A DNA stretch of 64,000 nucleotides, taken from the NCBI RefSeq assembly GCF_014648315.1, contig NZ_BMQW01000001.1, positions 62,001-126,000 of the forward strand, written 5' to 3'. Position numbers and translations under genes: made by a program. The notes below the pieces were generated by a model that made no database searches, was not told the origin of the DNA, and was given only the letters and a program-made list of their open reading frames with translations. Position 1 is the stretch's first letter. The number at the start of each line of letters is the position of its first letter. Source of the DNA: Shewanella ulleungensis (GTDB lineage: Bacteria; Pseudomonadota; Gammaproteobacteria; Enterobacterales; Shewanellaceae). Positions 53,923 to 64,000 of the stretch are shown here, in pieces.

Positions 53923-56745
53923 ATGCACCAAGGCATCATGAAAGCCTGGCTCGAATCATCACATTTAAGTGGTGCTAACTCGACCTACGTAGAAGAGATG
54001 TATGAAGCCTATCAAGAAGATCCTCAATCAGTCACAGCTGATTGGCAGCTTGTTTTTGATAATCTCCCGCCCGTTAACGGTGCCTCAATTGAAGTACCCG
54101 AAACCGCCCACTCTAAAGTCCGTGACTATTTTCGTAGTTTAGCGCTTGAAAGTCGCTTCAAAGGCGCTGCTCGCGTTAGCGATCCTGAGCTAGATGCGAA
54201 ACAAGTTAAAGTTCTACAGCTCATTAACGCTCACCGTTTTCGTGGTCACCAAAACGCTAACCTTGATCCATTAGGATTGTGGAAGCGCGAATCGGTACAA
54301 GAGTTAGATCCTGCTTACCACGGCTTAACAGCTGAAGACATGCTACGTGAGTTTAATACTGGTTCGTTTGCTTTAGGCGGCGAAACCATGAAGCTTGCTG
54401 ATATTGTTCATGCGCTTAAATCTACCTATTGCGGGTCGATTGGTGCGGAATATATGCATATTACTGACACCGATGAGAAACGTTGGATCCAACAACGTCT
54501 TGAGCCGACATTAGGTAAAGCTAAATATGATAACGCTGTGAAGAAGCGTATTCTTGAAGGCTTGAACGCAGCAGAAGGTATGGAAAAATACCTGGGTGCT
54601 AAATTCCCTGGTGCCAAGCGATTCTCACTTGAAGGTGGTGATGCATTAGTTCCGATGATGCGCGAAATCATATACCGTGCTGGTGAAGCGGGTACCAAAG
54701 AAATCGTAGTGGGCATGGCTCACCGTGGTCGCTTAAATCTATTAATTAATATTTTAGGTAAACGACCTGCAGAATTATTTGACGAGTTTGCGGGTAAACA
54801 TGCTGATACCCACGGCTCAGGTGACGTTAAATATCACCAAGGTTTCTCATCTGATTTTGAAACGCCAGGTGGTAATGTCCATTTAGCGTTAGCCTTTAAC
54901 CCATCTCACTTAGAGATCGTAAATCCAGTGGTTATTGGTTCTGTTCGTGCCCGTCAAGATCGTCGTGGTTGTAAAGATGGCCTACAAGTGATGCCTATTA
55001 CTATCCATGGTGACTCTGCTATTACTGGCCAGGGCATTGTACAAGAGACGTTTAACATGTCTCAAACACGTGGTTTTACTGTGGGCGGTAGTATTCGCAT
55101 CGTAGTGAACAACCAAGTGGGCTTTACTACCTCGAATCATGCTGATGTACGCTCTACAGAATACTGTACCGACATTGCTAAAATGGTTCAGGCACCCATT
55201 TTCCATGTCAATTCTGATGACCCAGAAGCTGTTGCGTTTATTTCTCAGCTTGCTGTTGATTATCGTAACGAATTTAAACGTGATGTTGTGATTGATTTAG
55301 TATGTTATCGCCGCCACGGCCATAACGAAGCGGATGAGCCTAGTGCAACACAGCCGTTAATGTATGCCAAAATCAAAAAACATCAAACACCGCGTAAAAT
55401 TTATGCTGACAAATTGATCGCTGAAAACAGCATTCCGGCTGACGAAGTGACAGGTTTAATTAACCATTACCGTGATGCATTAGACGCGGGTGATTGTGTG
55501 GTAAAAGAATGGCGTCCTATGACGTTACACACAGTTGACTGGACGCCTTATTTGAATCGCGAATGGGATGAAGATTACGCCAGTTCTATGACTATGGAAC
55601 GCTTACAGAATTTAGCTAATAAGTTAGTTGATACACCTGAAAGCCACGTACTACAGTCTCGCGTTGCTAAAATTTATGGTGACCGCGTAGCAATGGCAAA
55701 AGGTGAGAAGTTACTTGATTGGGGTTTCGCCGAAACCTTAGCGTATGCTTCTATACTTGAAGACAAAAAGCGTGTTCGCATTACTGGTCAAGATTCTGGT
55801 CGTGGTACATTCTTCCACCGTCATGCGGTATTGCATAATCAAAAAGACGGTACGACTTATTTACCATTGCGTAACGTTGCTGATGAGCAAGGGCCAATTG
55901 ATATTATTGACTCTGTATTATCTGAAGCGTCAGTGCTGGCATTTGAATACGGCTACGCCACAGCAGAACCAGGCGGTTTGACCATTTGGGAAGCGCAGTT
56001 TGGTGACTTTGTTAACTGTGCCCAAGTCGTAATCGATCAGTTCTTATCATCTGGTGAGCAGAAATGGGGCCGTTTATGTGGTCTAACGATGCTTTTACCT
56101 CATGGTTATGAAGGTCAAGGCCCTGAACACTCTAGTGCCCGTTTAGAGCGATTCTTACAATTATGTGCTAACCATAATATGCAGGTGTGTGTACCTTCAA
56201 CACCCGCACAGGTTTACCACATGTTGCGCCGCCAAGTTGTCCGTCCAATGCGTCGTCCATTAGTGGTTATGTCACCTAAATCTTTGCTACGTCACCCATT
56301 AGCAGTGTCAAGTTTAGAAGAACTTGCTGAAGGGACTTATCAAAATATTATTGGTGAAATCGATCCATTAGATGCAAACAAAGTGGATCGTGTGGTGTTT
56401 TGTAGCGGTAAAGTATACTTTGAGTTACTTGAAAAACGCCGTAAAGAAAACCTTGATAACGTTGCCCTTATTCGTGTTGAACAGTTGTATCCATTCCCTG
56501 ATGTGGAAATGCGTGCAGCACTAGAAACATATCAACATGTTAAAGACTTTGTTTGGTGTCAGGAAGAACCACAAAACCAAGGTGCTTGGTACTGTAGCCA
56601 ACATCACTTCTGGGCTAACATTCCTGCAGGTGCTCAATTAACTTATGCCGGTCGTGAAGCGTCAGCTGCACCTGCATGTGGTTATCCATCGTTGCACGTA
56701 CACCAGCAAGAATCATTAGTTAATAGCGCATTAAAACTGTCGTAA
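53923..56745 (+). CDS. sucA: 2-oxoglutarate dehydrogenase E1 component
   Basis: A 940-aa thiamine-diphosphate enzyme decarboxylating 2-oxoglutarate. The ATG at 53923 has AAAGGA upstream and gives [30 protein letters not shown], the usual E1 start; an earlier in-frame ATG adds 23 residues without homology. Core motifs include [40 protein letters not shown], the ThDP/Mg segment [10 protein letters not shown] and [12 protein letters not shown]. The length matches E. coli SucA (933). Confidence 0.97.
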   Translation: MHQGIMKAWLESSHLSGANSTYVEEMYEAYQEDPQSVTADWQLVFDNLPPVNGASIEVPETAHSKVRDYFRSLALESRFKGAARVSDPELDAKQVKVLQLINAHRFRGHQNANLDPLGLWKRESVQELDPAYHGLTAEDMLREFNTGSFALGGETMKLADIVHALKSTYCGSIGAEYMHITDTDEKRWIQQRLEPTLGKAKYDNAVKKRILEGLNAAEGMEKYLGAKFPGAKRFSLEGGDALVPMMREIIYRAGEAGTKEIVVGMAHRGRLNLLINILGKRPAELFDEFAGKHADTHGSGDVKYHQGFSSDFETPGGNVHLALAFNPSHLEIVNPVVIGSVRARQDRRGCKDGLQVMPITIHGDSAITGQGIVQETFNMSQTRGFTVGGSIRIVVNNQVGFTTSNHADVRSTEYCTDIAKMVQAPIFHVNSDDPEAVAFISQLAVDYRNEFKRDVVIDLVCYRRHGHNEADEPSATQPLMYAKIKKHQTPRKIYADKLIAENSIPADEVTGLINHYRDALDAGDCVVKEWRPMTLHTVDWTPYLNREWDEDYASSMTMERLQNLANKLVDTPESHVLQSRVAKIYGDRVAMAKGEKLLDWGFAETLAYASILEDKKRVRITGQDSGRGTFFHRHAVLHNQKDGTTYLPLRNVADEQGPIDIIDSVLSEASVLAFEYGYATAEPGGLTIWEAQFGDFVNCAQVVIDQFLSSGEQKWGRLCGLTMLLPHGYEGQGPEHSSARLERFLQLCANHNMQVCVPSTPAQVYHMLRRQVVRPMRRPLVVMSPKSLLRHPLAVSSLEELAEGTYQNIIGEIDPLDANKVDRVVFCSGKVYFELLEKRRKENLDNVALIRVEQLYPFPDVEMRAALETYQHVKDFVWCQEEPQNQGAWYCSQHHFWANIPAGAQLTYAGREASAAPACGYPSLHVHQQESLVNSALKLS

Positions 56746-56774
56746 TAGATAATTTATATAAAGGGAAGCTTTCA

Positions 56775-57968
56775 ATGAGTATCGAAATTAAGGTACCCGT
56801 ATTACCAGAATCAGTTGCAGATGCAACGATTGCTACTTGGCATGTTAAACCTGGTGAAGCGGTCACTCGCGATCAAAACTTAGTTGATATCGAGACTGAT
56901 AAAGTTGTGTTAGAAGTTGTTGCTCCAGAAGACGGTTCTATCTCTGAATTGTTATTTCAAGAAGGCGACACTGTTTTAGGCGAGCAAGTGATTGCTAAAT
57001 TTATTGCTGGTGTTGTTTCTGGCCAAGAAGTGACTAAAGCAGAAGCTCAATCCCCTGCAGCATCTACAGACACGGCAAGTGATGAGTCAAGCGATGCGTT
57101 AAGTCCATCGGTTCGTCGTTTAATTGCGGAGCATAATCTTGATGCTGCAAAAATTAAAGGTTCAGGTGTGGGTGGACGCATCACTAAAGAAGACGTTGAA
57201 GCGTTTGTTAAGTCAGCTCCTGCTGCTAAAACATCGCCTGCGGCTGCACCTGTTGCACCGTTAGAAGGTCGTAGTGAAAAGCGTGTCCCAATGTCACGTC
57301 TTCGTAAGACGATTGCATCTCGTTTACTTGAAGCTAAAAACTCTACGGCAATGTTAACCACGTTTAACGAAGTTAACATGAAGCCAATTATGGACATCCG
57401 TAAGCAATATCAAGATATCTTTGAGAAGCGTCATGGTATTCGTTTAGGCTTTATGTCTTTCTACATTAAAGCTGTAACAGAAGCGCTAAAACGTTTCCCT
57501 GAAGTTAATGCTTCTATCGATGGTGATGACATCGTTTATCACAATTACTTTGATATCAGCATTGCTGTATCAACGCCTCGTGGCCTGGTTACACCAGTAT
57601 TACGTGACACTGATACCATGAACTTAGCTGAAATCGAAAAAGCGGTACGTGAATTAGCCATTAAAGGCCGTGACGGTAAATTGTCTGTTGCAGACATGAC
57701 TGGCGGTAACTTCACTGTGACTAACGGTGGTGTATTTGGCTCGCTAATGTCTACGCCAATTTTAAACCTGCCACAAAGTGCAATCTTAGGCATGCATGCC
57801 ATAAAAGATCGCCCAATGGCAGTGAATGGTCAGGTTGAAATCCTGCCTATGATGTACCTAGCACTCTCTTATGATCATCGTATTGTTGATGGTCGTGAGT
57901 CAGTTGGCTTCTTAGTCGCAATTAAAGACTTCTTAGAAGATCCAACTCGTCTACTACTTGATTTATAA
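56775..57968 (+). CDS. sucB: 2-oxoglutarate dehydrogenase E2 (dihydrolipoyl succinyltransferase)
   Basis: A 397-aa core enzyme. The lipoyl domain spans residues 1-78, with the lipoylated Lys in ETDKVVLEV. After a Ala/Ser/Asp linker comes the E1/E3-binding domain ([33 protein letters not shown]). The acyltransferase domain follows from about 170, ending with [11 protein letters not shown], which has the catalytic His and Asp. The ribosome binding site AAGGGAA precedes the ATG. There is one lipoyl domain, as in E. coli. Confidence 0.97.
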   Translation: MSIEIKVPVLPESVADATIATWHVKPGEAVTRDQNLVDIETDKVVLEVVAPEDGSISELLFQEGDTVLGEQVIAKFIAGVVSGQEVTKAEAQSPAASTDTASDESSDALSPSVRRLIAEHNLDAAKIKGSGVGGRITKEDVEAFVKSAPAAKTSPAAAPVAPLEGRSEKRVPMSRLRKTIASRLLEAKNSTAMLTTFNEVNMKPIMDIRKQYQDIFEKRHGIRLGFMSFYIKAVTEALKRFPEVNASIDGDDIVYHNYFDISIAVSTPRGLVTPVLRDTDTMNLAEIEKAVRELAIKGRDGKLSVADMTGGNFTVTNGGVFGSLMSTPILNLPQSAILGMHAIKDRPMAVNGQVEILPMMYLALSYDHRIVDGRESVGFLVAIKDFLEDPTRLLLDL

Positions 57969-57990
57969 GTCAGTAGATACACCCTCGTCG

Positions 57991-58009
57991 CTGGCTCATA
58001 GTGAGCCAG
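57991..58009. repeat. hairpin between sucB and sucC
   Basis: CTGGCTCA (57991-57998) and TGAGCCAG (58002-58009) form a perfect 8-bp stem with a 3-base loop and no T-tract. In the middle of an operon, this suggests an mRNA processing or stability element instead of a full terminator. Confidence 0.55.
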
Positions 58010-58043
58010 TTGGATTTGATTAGAAGTATATGGATAGATCATC

Positions 58044-59210
58044 ATGAATTTGCATGAGTATCAGGCAAAATCTTTATTTGCCGAATATGGTTTACCAGTC
58101 TCTGAAGGTTTTGCATGTGATACTGCTCAAGAAGCAGTAGAAGCAGCTGGCCACATTGGCGGAGATTTATGGGTTGTTAAGTGTCAAGTACACGCTGGCG
58201 GCCGCGGTAAAGCGGGTGGCGTTAAAGTTACCGGCAACAAAGAAGAAATCAGAGCATTCGCTGAAAACTGGTTAGGTAAGAACTTAGTAACGTACCAGAC
58301 TGACGCTAAAGGTCAGCCAGTTGCTAAAATTCTAGTTGAAAGCTGTACTGACATCGCTAATGAATTGTACCTAGGTGCTGTAGTTGACCGTAGCACACGT
58401 CGCGTTGTGTTTATGGCGTCGACTGAAGGCGGTGTTGATATTGAAACTGTGGCAGAAAAAACGCCAGAGCTTATCCACACAGCAATCATCGATCCGTTAA
58501 CAGGACCTCAAGCTTTCCAAGCTCGCGATCTTGGCTTCAAGTTAGGTTTAAACCCAACTCAAATGAAGCAGTTCACTAAGATCTTTATGGGTCTAGCGAA
58601 CATGTTTAATGACCATGATTTTGCTTTGTTAGAAATCAACCCACTTGTAATCACAACTGAAGGCAACCTTCACTGTTTAGATGGCAAGATTGGTATTGAT
58701 GGCAACGCATTATTCCGTCAACCAAAAATCAAAGCGATGCACGATCCATCACAAGATGACGCTCGTGAAGCGCACGCTGCTAAATTTGAATTAAACTATG
58801 TCGCTTTAGATGGCAACGTAGGTTGTATGGTTAACGGTGCTGGCCTAGCAATGGGCACAATGGACATCGTAAATCTACACGGTGGCAAGCCTGCTAACTT
58901 CCTAGACGTTGGCGGTGGAGCAACTAAAGAACGTGTAGCTGAAGCATTTAAGATCATTCTTTCTGACAGCAATGTTAAAGCGGTATTGGTTAACATCTTC
59001 GGTGGTATCGTACGTTGCGATATGATCGCTGAAGGTATTATCGGTGCAGTTAAAGAAGTTGGCGTTAAAGTGCCAGTAGTTGTACGTCTTGAAGGTACTA
59101 ACGCCGAATTAGGTCGTGAAGTATTGGCGAAATCTGGTCTTGATATCATCGCGGCAACAAGTCTAACTGACGCGGCTGAACAAGTTGTTAAAGCTGCGGA
59201 GGGCAAATAA
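58044..59210 (+). CDS. sucC: succinyl-CoA synthetase beta subunit (ADP-forming type)
   Basis: A 388-aa ATP-grasp subunit; standard E. coli length. It starts [22 protein letters not shown]. The motifs [14 protein letters not shown] (nucleotide binding), [20 protein letters not shown] and the CoA/phosphate region [17 protein letters not shown] are clear. It makes ATP from succinyl-CoA with SucD. The stop overlaps the sucD start by one base. Confidence 0.97.
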   Translation: MNLHEYQAKSLFAEYGLPVSEGFACDTAQEAVEAAGHIGGDLWVVKCQVHAGGRGKAGGVKVTGNKEEIRAFAENWLGKNLVTYQTDAKGQPVAKILVESCTDIANELYLGAVVDRSTRRVVFMASTEGGVDIETVAEKTPELIHTAIIDPLTGPQAFQARDLGFKLGLNPTQMKQFTKIFMGLANMFNDHDFALLEINPLVITTEGNLHCLDGKIGIDGNALFRQPKIKAMHDPSQDDAREAHAAKFELNYVALDGNVGCMVNGAGLAMGTMDIVNLHGGKPANFLDVGGGATKERVAEAFKIILSDSNVKAVLVNIFGGIVRCDMIAEGIIGAVKEVGVKVPVVVRLEGTNAELGREVLAKSGLDIIAATSLTDAAEQVVKAAEGK

Positions 59211-60082
59211 TGTCTGTTTTAATTAACAAAGATACCAAGGTAATCTGTCAAGGTTTCACTGGTGGTCAGGGTACTTTTCACTCTGAGCAGGCGATTGCTT
59301 ATGGCACGCAAATGGTTGGTGGTGTTTCTCCTGGAAAAGGTGGTCAAACTCACCTAGGTCTTCCAGTGTTCAACACTGTTAAAGATGCGGTAGCAGCTAC
59401 AGGTGCAACTGCAACTGTAATCTACGTACCTGCACCATTTTGTAAAGATGCAATTCTTGAAGCAATCGATGCTGGCCTTGAGCTAATCGTTTGTATCACA
59501 GAAGGCATCCCTACACTTGATATGCTACAAGTGAAAGTGAAGCTAGAAGAAACTGGCACTCGCATGATCGGTCCTAACTGTCCAGGCGTTATCACTCCTG
59601 GTGAATGTAAGATTGGTATTATGCCTGGTCACATTCACTTACCTGGAAAAGTAGGTATTGTTTCTCGTTCTGGTACATTAACGTACGAAGCTGTTAAGCA
59701 AACTACTGATGAAGGTTTCGGCCAATCTACTTGTGTAGGTATCGGTGGTGACCCAATTCCTGGTACTAACTTTATCGACGTATTGGAAATGTTCCAAAAC
59801 GATCCACAGACTGAAGCGATTGTTATGATCGGTGAAATCGGTGGTAATGCTGAAGAAGAAGCAGCTGCTTATATCAAAGCACACGTGACTAAGCCTGTTG
59901 TGTCTTACATTGCTGGTGTTACTGCACCAGAAGGTAAGCGTATGGGCCATGCTGGCGCAATTATCGCTGGCGGTAAAGGTACTGCTGAAGATAAGTTTGC
60001 TGCTTTAGAAGCTGCAGGCGTAACCACTGTTCGCTCTTTAGCTGACATTGGTAAAGCATTGCGTACTAAAACTGGCTGGTAA
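59210..60082 (+). CDS. sucD: succinyl-CoA synthetase alpha subunit
   Basis: A 290-aa subunit that carries the phosphohistidine. It starts [32 protein letters not shown] (CoA-binding Rossmann fold). [32 protein letters not shown] and GHAGAII (the His phosphorylated during catalysis) are all present. It is co-translated with sucC through the TAATG overlap and followed by a strong terminator. Confidence 0.97.
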   Translation: MSVLINKDTKVICQGFTGGQGTFHSEQAIAYGTQMVGGVSPGKGGQTHLGLPVFNTVKDAVAATGATATVIYVPAPFCKDAILEAIDAGLELIVCITEGIPTLDMLQVKVKLEETGTRMIGPNCPGVITPGECKIGIMPGHIHLPGKVGIVSRSGTLTYEAVKQTTDEGFGQSTCVGIGGDPIPGTNFIDVLEMFQNDPQTEAIVMIGEIGGNAEEEAAAYIKAHVTKPVVSYIAGVTAPEGKRMGHAGAIIAGGKGTAEDKFAALEAAGVTTVRSLADIGKALRTKTGW

Positions 60083-60100
60083 TTAATTACCTTGTTAGTT

Positions 60101-60124
60101 AAAAGGCGCCTCGGCGCCTTTTTT
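60101..60124 (+). terminator. terminator of the suc operon
   Basis: A 9-bp stem AAAAGGCGC / GCGCCTTTT with loop CTCG, followed by further Ts. It lies 18 bases after the sucD stop and matches the style of the terminators at 48752 and 63154. Confidence 0.9.
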
Positions 60125-60151
60125 ATTGCCTTTTATATAGGTTATTTATAG

Positions 60152-61078
60152 ATGCCCATTGTCAGTATTATTTTCCCGATTATGTTTATAGTTGCACTTG
60201 GCTATGGACTCACACGAACGGGCTTTTTTAATAAAGAACATATTGCAGGGATCAGTAAATTTACCTTTTATGTCAGCATACCCGCTTTTTTATTTATCAA
60301 TATGCTGGTAGCACCATTAGCACAGAGTATTGATCCATTTTCGTTATTAGCTTTTTATATACCTGTGTTATTCGTGTTTGCCATTGGTTATCTCATTAAT
60401 CGGTATTGTGGTGTTAAGAGCCAGCAGCGAAGTGATGCAAGTGCTGTTTTTGCTTTAGGCTGCAGCTATTCTAATACTGTGATTGTGGGTTTACCTGTGA
60501 TTACTGCTGCATTGGGTAAAGCAATGATTGGCTCTATATTCATGATCATTACTTTCCACAGTGCATTTCTATTCGCGTTAACATTTGCATTGGCTTCACG
60601 CGCTCAGCAAGACGGTTTTTCTTGGCGAAATTTTACGCGATCTATGTTGTTAAATCCGGTTGTGTTAAGTATTACTCTTGGCATTGTCGCCAATGGTTTG
60701 AGTCTTAATTTAGGGGAACAACTCAATGATGGTCTAGTATTATTAGCCAAACCTGCATTAGCCTGTGCATTATTTGTTTTAGGAGCCAATCTGAGTTTTT
60801 ATCGGATAGGCGACAACTGGCGATTGGCATTGATAGCCAGCAGTTTAAAAATACTTTTATTACCCGCTTTAGTTTATGTGATGGCGGCTATGGTGTTTCA
60901 GCTATCTGGCCAAAATACAGCGATGTTGGTCTTATTAAGTGCTTCACCATTAGGCGTAAATGCTTATCTTATAGCGACCGAAATTAAACAACATCAAGCA
61001 ACGTTAGGTAGCACTGTTGTGTTATCGACTCTATTATCGGTATTGAGTTTTAGTTTATGGCTAACGTGGTTAATGTAG
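60152..61078 (+). CDS. AEC-family (auxin efflux carrier-like) transporter
   Basis: A 308-aa integral membrane protein, hydrophobic along its whole length with about ten helices split in two halves, as in AEC/MleN-type transporters. The N-terminus IVSIIFPIMFIVALGYGLTRTGFFNKE, the central CSYSNTVIVGLPVITAALG, and the late SASPLGVNAYLIATEI are typical. AEC members move malate, malonate or related dicarboxylates; a TCA acid fits the neighbouring suc genes, but the substrate is not readable. A shared promoter with suc is unlikely because of the terminator between them. Confidence 0.88.
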   Translation: MPIVSIIFPIMFIVALGYGLTRTGFFNKEHIAGISKFTFYVSIPAFLFINMLVAPLAQSIDPFSLLAFYIPVLFVFAIGYLINRYCGVKSQQRSDASAVFALGCSYSNTVIVGLPVITAALGKAMIGSIFMIITFHSAFLFALTFALASRAQQDGFSWRNFTRSMLLNPVVLSITLGIVANGLSLNLGEQLNDGLVLLAKPALACALFVLGANLSFYRIGDNWRLALIASSLKILLLPALVYVMAAMVFQLSGQNTAMLVLLSASPLGVNAYLIATEIKQHQATLGSTVVLSTLLSVLSFSLWLTWLM

Positions 61079-61110
61079 TATTTGTTAAACACAAATAATA
61101 GACAATAAAA

Positions 61111-61134
61111 AACCAGCAACAATGCTGGTTCTTT
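61111..61134. terminator. terminator between convergent AEC transporter and fur genes
   Basis: An 8-bp stem AACCAGCA / TGCTGGTT with loop ACAA, preceded by A-rich and followed by CTTTT sequence, so it can act from both sides. Confidence 0.8.
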
Positions 61135-61149
61135 TACAACACATACCGA

Positions 61150-61581
61150 TTACTCGTCAGCGTGATCACATGTGTCGTTAGTACAGTGACCATAAAGATA
61201 CAAACTATGGTGTGTAAGTTTAATATTATGTCTCATTGCGATTTCATCTTGACGGCGTTCAATAACATCGTCAGAAAACTCAATCACTTTATCACAGGTT
61301 AAACAAACCAAATGGTCATGATGTTGCTGTGTCGACATTTCAAACACAGCTTTACCACTTTCAAAGTGATGACGATTTAAAATACCGGCATCATCAAATT
61401 GGTTGAGGACTCGATATACCGTTGCTAAGCCAATTTCTTCGCCAATCTCGAGTAACTTCTTATATAAATCTTCAGCACTGATATGTTGGTTCGCTGGGTC
61501 TTGCATCAGTTCTAGAATTTTAACTCTCGGCAGGGTTATTTTTAATCCGGCTTTTTTGAGCGCTTGATTTCCATCTGTCAT
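61150..61581 (-). CDS. fur: ferric uptake regulator Fur
   Basis: A 143-aa metal-dependent repressor. The ATG at 61581 gives MTDGNQALKKAGLKITLPRVKILELMQ, aligned with E. coli Fur; the frame is open upstream for 44 more codons, but that extension has no Fur homology. The winged helix includes GEEIGLATVYRVLNQFDDAGI. Metal sites are HHDHLVC, CLTC and the C-terminal CTNDTCDH. It represses iron-uptake genes when iron is sufficient. A possible Fur box lies 41 bases upstream. Confidence 0.97.
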   Translation of the reverse strand: MTDGNQALKKAGLKITLPRVKILELMQDPANQHISAEDLYKKLLEIGEEIGLATVYRVLNQFDDAGILNRHHFESGKAVFEMSTQQHHDHLVCLTCDKVIEFSDDVIERRQDEIAMRHNIKLTHHSLYLYGHCTNDTCDHADE

Positions 61582-61937
61582 TGCTAATCTCTTGATTGCA
61601 GAACCCATCGGTTCATCGGTGGATAATCTGATCATTATATGTCTTGAAGTTAAAAACATAAACCTCTTAACACGGTTTATCAACTTATATGCGGAATATT
61701 TAGTAAAACACACACTTATGTTGTTATTATTTGCGTTAAATCACTAAAATCAAGTAAATAAACTTACTTATACTAAGGGATTATTGCACTCCTAAGACGA
61801 TAAGATAGGATGGAGTTAATCGTTTAAACCATCACTAAAGTGAATCTATGGGGATCTCTTTATAATGATGGAATGCAAAAAAGTGTGACTGTAAAGTCAG
61901 CAATATAGTATGTAATAACAATAATAAGGGACCTAAC
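61582..61937. other. divergent region between fur and cobB
   Basis: Non-coding, 356 bases. It holds a Fur-box-like dyad at 61622-61638, an inverted repeat AAGTAA/TTACTT at 61752-61769, and TATACT at 61769-61774 with no good -35. The ribosome binding site AAGGGA precedes cobB. The open frame upstream of fur is not coding. Confidence 0.45.
61622..61638. promoter_or_regulatory. possible Fur box upstream of fur
   Basis: GATAATCTGATCATTAT shares the outer GATAAT and ATCATTAT of the Fur consensus with one base missing in the centre. Location just before fur fits autoregulation. The match is imperfect. Confidence 0.3.
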
Positions 61938-62672
61938 ATGTACCGGCAAATTGTGGTACTGACCGGCGCGGGGATTTCAGCTGAGTCAGGGATTAAAACC
62001 TTTCGGGATCAACATGGCCTTTGGGAGGAACACCATATTGAAGATGTGGCCACTCCTGAAGGTTATGCTCGTGACATTGATTTGGTAGAGCGTTTTTATA
62101 ATACGCGCTGGCAGCAACTACATAGTGGGGATGTAGAACCTAATGCTGCACATGCAGCGTTGGCAAAACTTGAAGATGAATTTGACGGTGAGTTATTAGT
62201 TATCACTCAAAATGTCGATGATCTACATGAACGTGCAGGCTCACGCCGTCTATTACACATGCATGGTGAGTTATCAAAAGGTCGCTGCCCGCAATCTTTA
62301 CAAACGTTTATATTACGTGAGCCTTTTGGTGTTGATAATTGCTGTACTTGTTGCATTCCTGCTCGGCGATTACGTCCTCATATTGTGTGGTTTGGTGAAA
62401 TGCCGTTTGGTATGGATCGAATTCATGATGCGTTAGATCGTTGTGACTTATTTATTGCTATTGGGACTTCTGGTACCGTTTATCCGGCAGCAGGTTTCGT
62501 TGATTCAGCAAACCATCATGGCGCACAAACTGTTGAGGTCAACCTTATTGCTGCAGACAGACATAGCCAGTTTCAATATCATTTAACGGGTAATGCTGGG
62601 GAAATAGTACCGCAATTAGTTGATCAAATTTTAGCTGGCAAGGTGATTGGCAGTGATAAACCCAATGAATAA
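61938..62672 (+). CDS. cobB: NAD-dependent protein deacylase (sirtuin)
   Basis: A 244-aa SIR2 enzyme removing acetyl and probably succinyl groups from lysines. NAD-binding motifs are TGAGISAESGIKTFRD and TQNVDDLHERAGS, with HMHGEL as catalytic region. RFYNTRW supplies the Tyr and Arg that read acidic acyl groups in class III sirtuins. Four or more Cys (RCPQS, and CCTCC) make the zinc site. GTSGTVYPAAGFV closes the Rossmann fold. The ribosome binding site AAGGGA precedes the ATG. The end overlaps the next gene by 8 bases. Confidence 0.95.
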   Translation: MYRQIVVLTGAGISAESGIKTFRDQHGLWEEHHIEDVATPEGYARDIDLVERFYNTRWQQLHSGDVEPNAAHAALAKLEDEFDGELLVITQNVDDLHERAGSRRLLHMHGELSKGRCPQSLQTFILREPFGVDNCCTCCIPARRLRPHIVWFGEMPFGMDRIHDALDRCDLFIAIGTSGTVYPAAGFVDSANHHGAQTVEVNLIAADRHSQFQYHLTGNAGEIVPQLVDQILAGKVIGSDKPNE

Positions 62673-63138
62673 TGCTGCAGCCGCTCCGAATCATCCCAAT
62701 GTAGCCATTATTATGCGGGGGTTGCCAGGCAGCGGCAAATCATATTGGGTGGAGCAATATCTTCACGCGTTAGGCATTGAACAGTCTTTTCATATTAGGC
62801 AGTATGGTTATTTTTCTACTGATGATTATTTTATGCATAATGGTGAATACCAGTTCAATCCGCAAAAATTAGCGCAATATCATCAAGCTAATTTAACGTC
62901 ATTCATCAATGCGATGTCTCATAATGAACCGGTTGTTATTTGTGATAATACCAATGTCGCCAAGTGGGAGTTTATGGCCTACGAAGCAGCGGCAAGGGCT
63001 TTAGGTTATCAGGTGAGGGTAGTATTAGTGGGACAGCCAAAAGATGCACAGCACCAGCAGTTATGTGCTGAGCGAAATCGTCATCAGGTGCCGTTAGCCC
63101 ATATTCAGAAAATGGGGCACTTATTCGAAATAGAATAA
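62665..63138 (+). CDS. small P-loop ATPase/kinase of N4BP2L-like type
   Basis: A 157-aa protein from the ATG at 62665, inside the end of cobB. It has Walker A RGLPGSGKSYW and a downstream YFSTDDYFMHNG motif. NEPVVICDNTNVAKWEFMAYEAAARALGY matches polynucleotide-kinase-like P-loop proteins related to N4BP2L1. Later YQVRVVLVG and an Arg-rich lid segment (ERNRHQVPLAHIQKMG) complete it. The substrate is unknown; it may be a nucleotide or nucleic-acid 5' end. The overlap with cobB suggests coupled production and perhaps a shared pathway. Confidence 0.82.
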   Translation: MNNAAAAPNHPNVAIIMRGLPGSGKSYWVEQYLHALGIEQSFHIRQYGYFSTDDYFMHNGEYQFNPQKLAQYHQANLTSFINAMSHNEPVVICDNTNVAKWEFMAYEAAARALGYQVRVVLVGQPKDAQHQQLCAERNRHQVPLAHIQKMGHLFEIE

Positions 63139-63153
63139 GCTTGCTGAGAAAAT

Positions 63154-63179
63154 AAAAAGGCGCTAACAGCGCCTTTTTT
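63154..63179. terminator. bidirectional terminator between the P-loop gene and cpdB
   Basis: An AAAAAGGCGC / GCGCCTTTTT stem of 10 bp with loop TAACA and T-tracts on both strands. It ends two convergent genes. Confidence 0.9.
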
Positions 63180-63196
63180 GTGTCTAACCGTCAGGA

Positions 63197-64000
63197 TTAC
63201 TGGGCGACAGGTGTTGTTAAGTCAATGCTATAGATAGCAAAGCCTGCAACAACATCAGTTGTTAATGGCAATTTAACCATTTTACGTTGTTGTTTTTCAG
63301 CAACAAACTTATCAGCAACTTCACTGTCTTGGGTTTCAAAACGAATATCTAATGCAACAGTGGCATTGTCGATTGTTTTAAAGTCCCAGTTGTAATCTGC
63401 AGATGGGTCAACCATTGCATCATAACCGCCAGTGGCATTAGGTTGTGATTGTTCAGTGATATAAGCAGATAATGCATCACGGTTAGTATCAGGCAGTTCA
63501 AGCACGACATGATCTGAGCCTGTACCTGCAAATGATCCCCCAAATGCACGATAGTTATTTGATGCGACAACAAATGACATTGCTGCTAATTCATCACCTG
63601 TAATAACTGTGCCGTCTGGTGCTGTATATGCTAAGTCAACAATACGATTTGCTTCAGCATTCACGACTGCACAGCTACGGTCAAACTTACTTGGTTGTGT
63701 CACGTCAATTTTATACGTCAAGCCATCGATCACATCGAAGTTATACGTAGGGTGACCGGCACGGTTAATTAAGTTTTGTGGCGTGCTTATCGTTGGATCA
63801 ATTTGGTTAAATTGATTAGCAGAACATTCAAGCCAATCTTTTAACTCTGCCCCAGTCGCTTTAACAGCAACCATAGTATTTGGGTATAAATACAAGTCGG
63901 CAGCGTTTTTGTAAGATAGGTCGCCAGCATCAACTTGAACATATTGGCTTGCATCGCCTTCAGCATAACGTCCACCGGCTTTAAACGGTGCAGATGCAGA
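63197..64000 (-). CDS. cpdB: 3' part of 2',3'-cyclic-nucleotide 2'-phosphodiesterase/3'-nucleotidase
   Basis: The frame is open to the window end, so only the C-terminal ~267 residues are seen. The segment SASAPFKAGGRYAEGDASQYVQVDAGDLSYKNAADLYLYPNTMVAVKATGAELKDWLE matches the C-terminal 5'-nucleotidase domain of CpdB. The later part (VIDGLTYKIDVTQP, and VASNNYRAFGGSFAGTGSD) matches the substrate-binding region. The enzyme hydrolyses 2',3'-cyclic nucleotides in the periplasm, using an N-terminal metallophosphatase domain not visible here. The TTG at 63895 is not a start. Confidence 0.88.
   Translation of the reverse strand, partial: SASAPFKAGGRYAEGDASQYVQVDAGDLSYKNAADLYLYPNTMVAVKATGAELKDWLECSANQFNQIDPTISTPQNLINRAGHPTYNFDVIDGLTYKIDVTQPSKFDRSCAVVNAEANRIVDLAYTAPDGTVITGDELAAMSFVVASNNYRAFGGSFAGTGSDHVVLELPDTNRDALSAYITEQSQPNATGGYDAMVDPSADYNWDFKTIDNATVALDIRFETQDSEVADKFVAEKQQRKMVKLPLTTDVVAGFAIYSIDLTTPVAQ

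Noticed and set aside
61582..61713. Fur protein extended by 44 N-terminal residues
   Set aside because: The extension has no Fur similarity, and the ATG at 61581 gives the standard N-terminus with a ribosome binding site (AAGAGA) upstream.

Overview
The window looks like a chromosomal segment of a marine gammaproteobacterium, most likely Shewanella. The evidence is the gene order gltA - sdhCDAB - sucABCD - AEC transporter - fur - cobB, the protein sequences themselves, the AT-rich codon use and the presence of a GlyGly-CTERM (rhombosortase) substrate. The genus call rests on recognition, not on a search.

Left arm (1-10463). The 3' end of an unidentified gene meets, at a bidirectional terminator, a leftward block: a secreted metallo-beta-lactamase-fold hydrolase, two different RND permeases and their lipoprotein membrane-fusion subunit, an MdtABC-like layout with no outer-membrane channel gene. 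Next come a lipoprotein with a rhombosortase-type C-terminus and a convergent OmpA-domain lipoprotein, separated by a perfect 16-bp hairpin.

Type VI secretion island (about 10.7-48.7 kb, all on the + strand). The first operon carries a phospho-regulatory and membrane module: PpkA-like kinase, FHA protein, TssJ, TssK, TssL-OmpA, TssM, TagF and PppA phosphatase. After an AT-rich gap with a chain of inverted repeats comes the sheath/baseplate operon: TssA, TssB, TssC, a second TssC-like protein, TagJ, TssE, TssF, TssG and TssH/ClpV. A third unit with its own sigma70-like promoter carries hcp, an attenuator hairpin and vgrG, then a small unknown protein, a PAAR tip, two probable loading/adaptor proteins and a 1648-aa Rhs effector. 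The Rhs C-terminus carries a P-loop resembling zeta toxins, and a 95-aa candidate immunity gene follows.

Downstream lie three consecutive two-gene cassettes. In each, a protein without a signal peptide overlaps the start of a protein with one: an unknown pair, a TIGR02594-like peptidoglycan hydrolase with a secreted partner, and a ChaN/TIKI/EreA-like protein with a secreted Sel1-like partner. This is the layout expected for effectors acting in the target periplasm with periplasmic immunity proteins. It is the most interesting part of the window, and at least two of the cassettes have no function I can name with confidence.

Right arm (48.7-64 kb). This is core metabolism: citrate synthase (leftward), then divergent succinate dehydrogenase, 2-oxoglutarate dehydrogenase E1/E2 and succinyl-CoA synthetase, i.e. 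a contiguous run of TCA-cycle genes. Then come an AEC-family transporter, Fur (leftward), a CobB sirtuin overlapping a small P-loop kinase-like gene, and the 3' part of cpdB running off the window. From memory, in S. oneidensis MR-1 a similar RND/membrane-fusion cluster lies directly beside gltA, so the T6SS block looks like an insertion at that junction. No integrase, tRNA or insertion sequence is visible at its edges. I found no tRNA, rRNA or CRISPR array.
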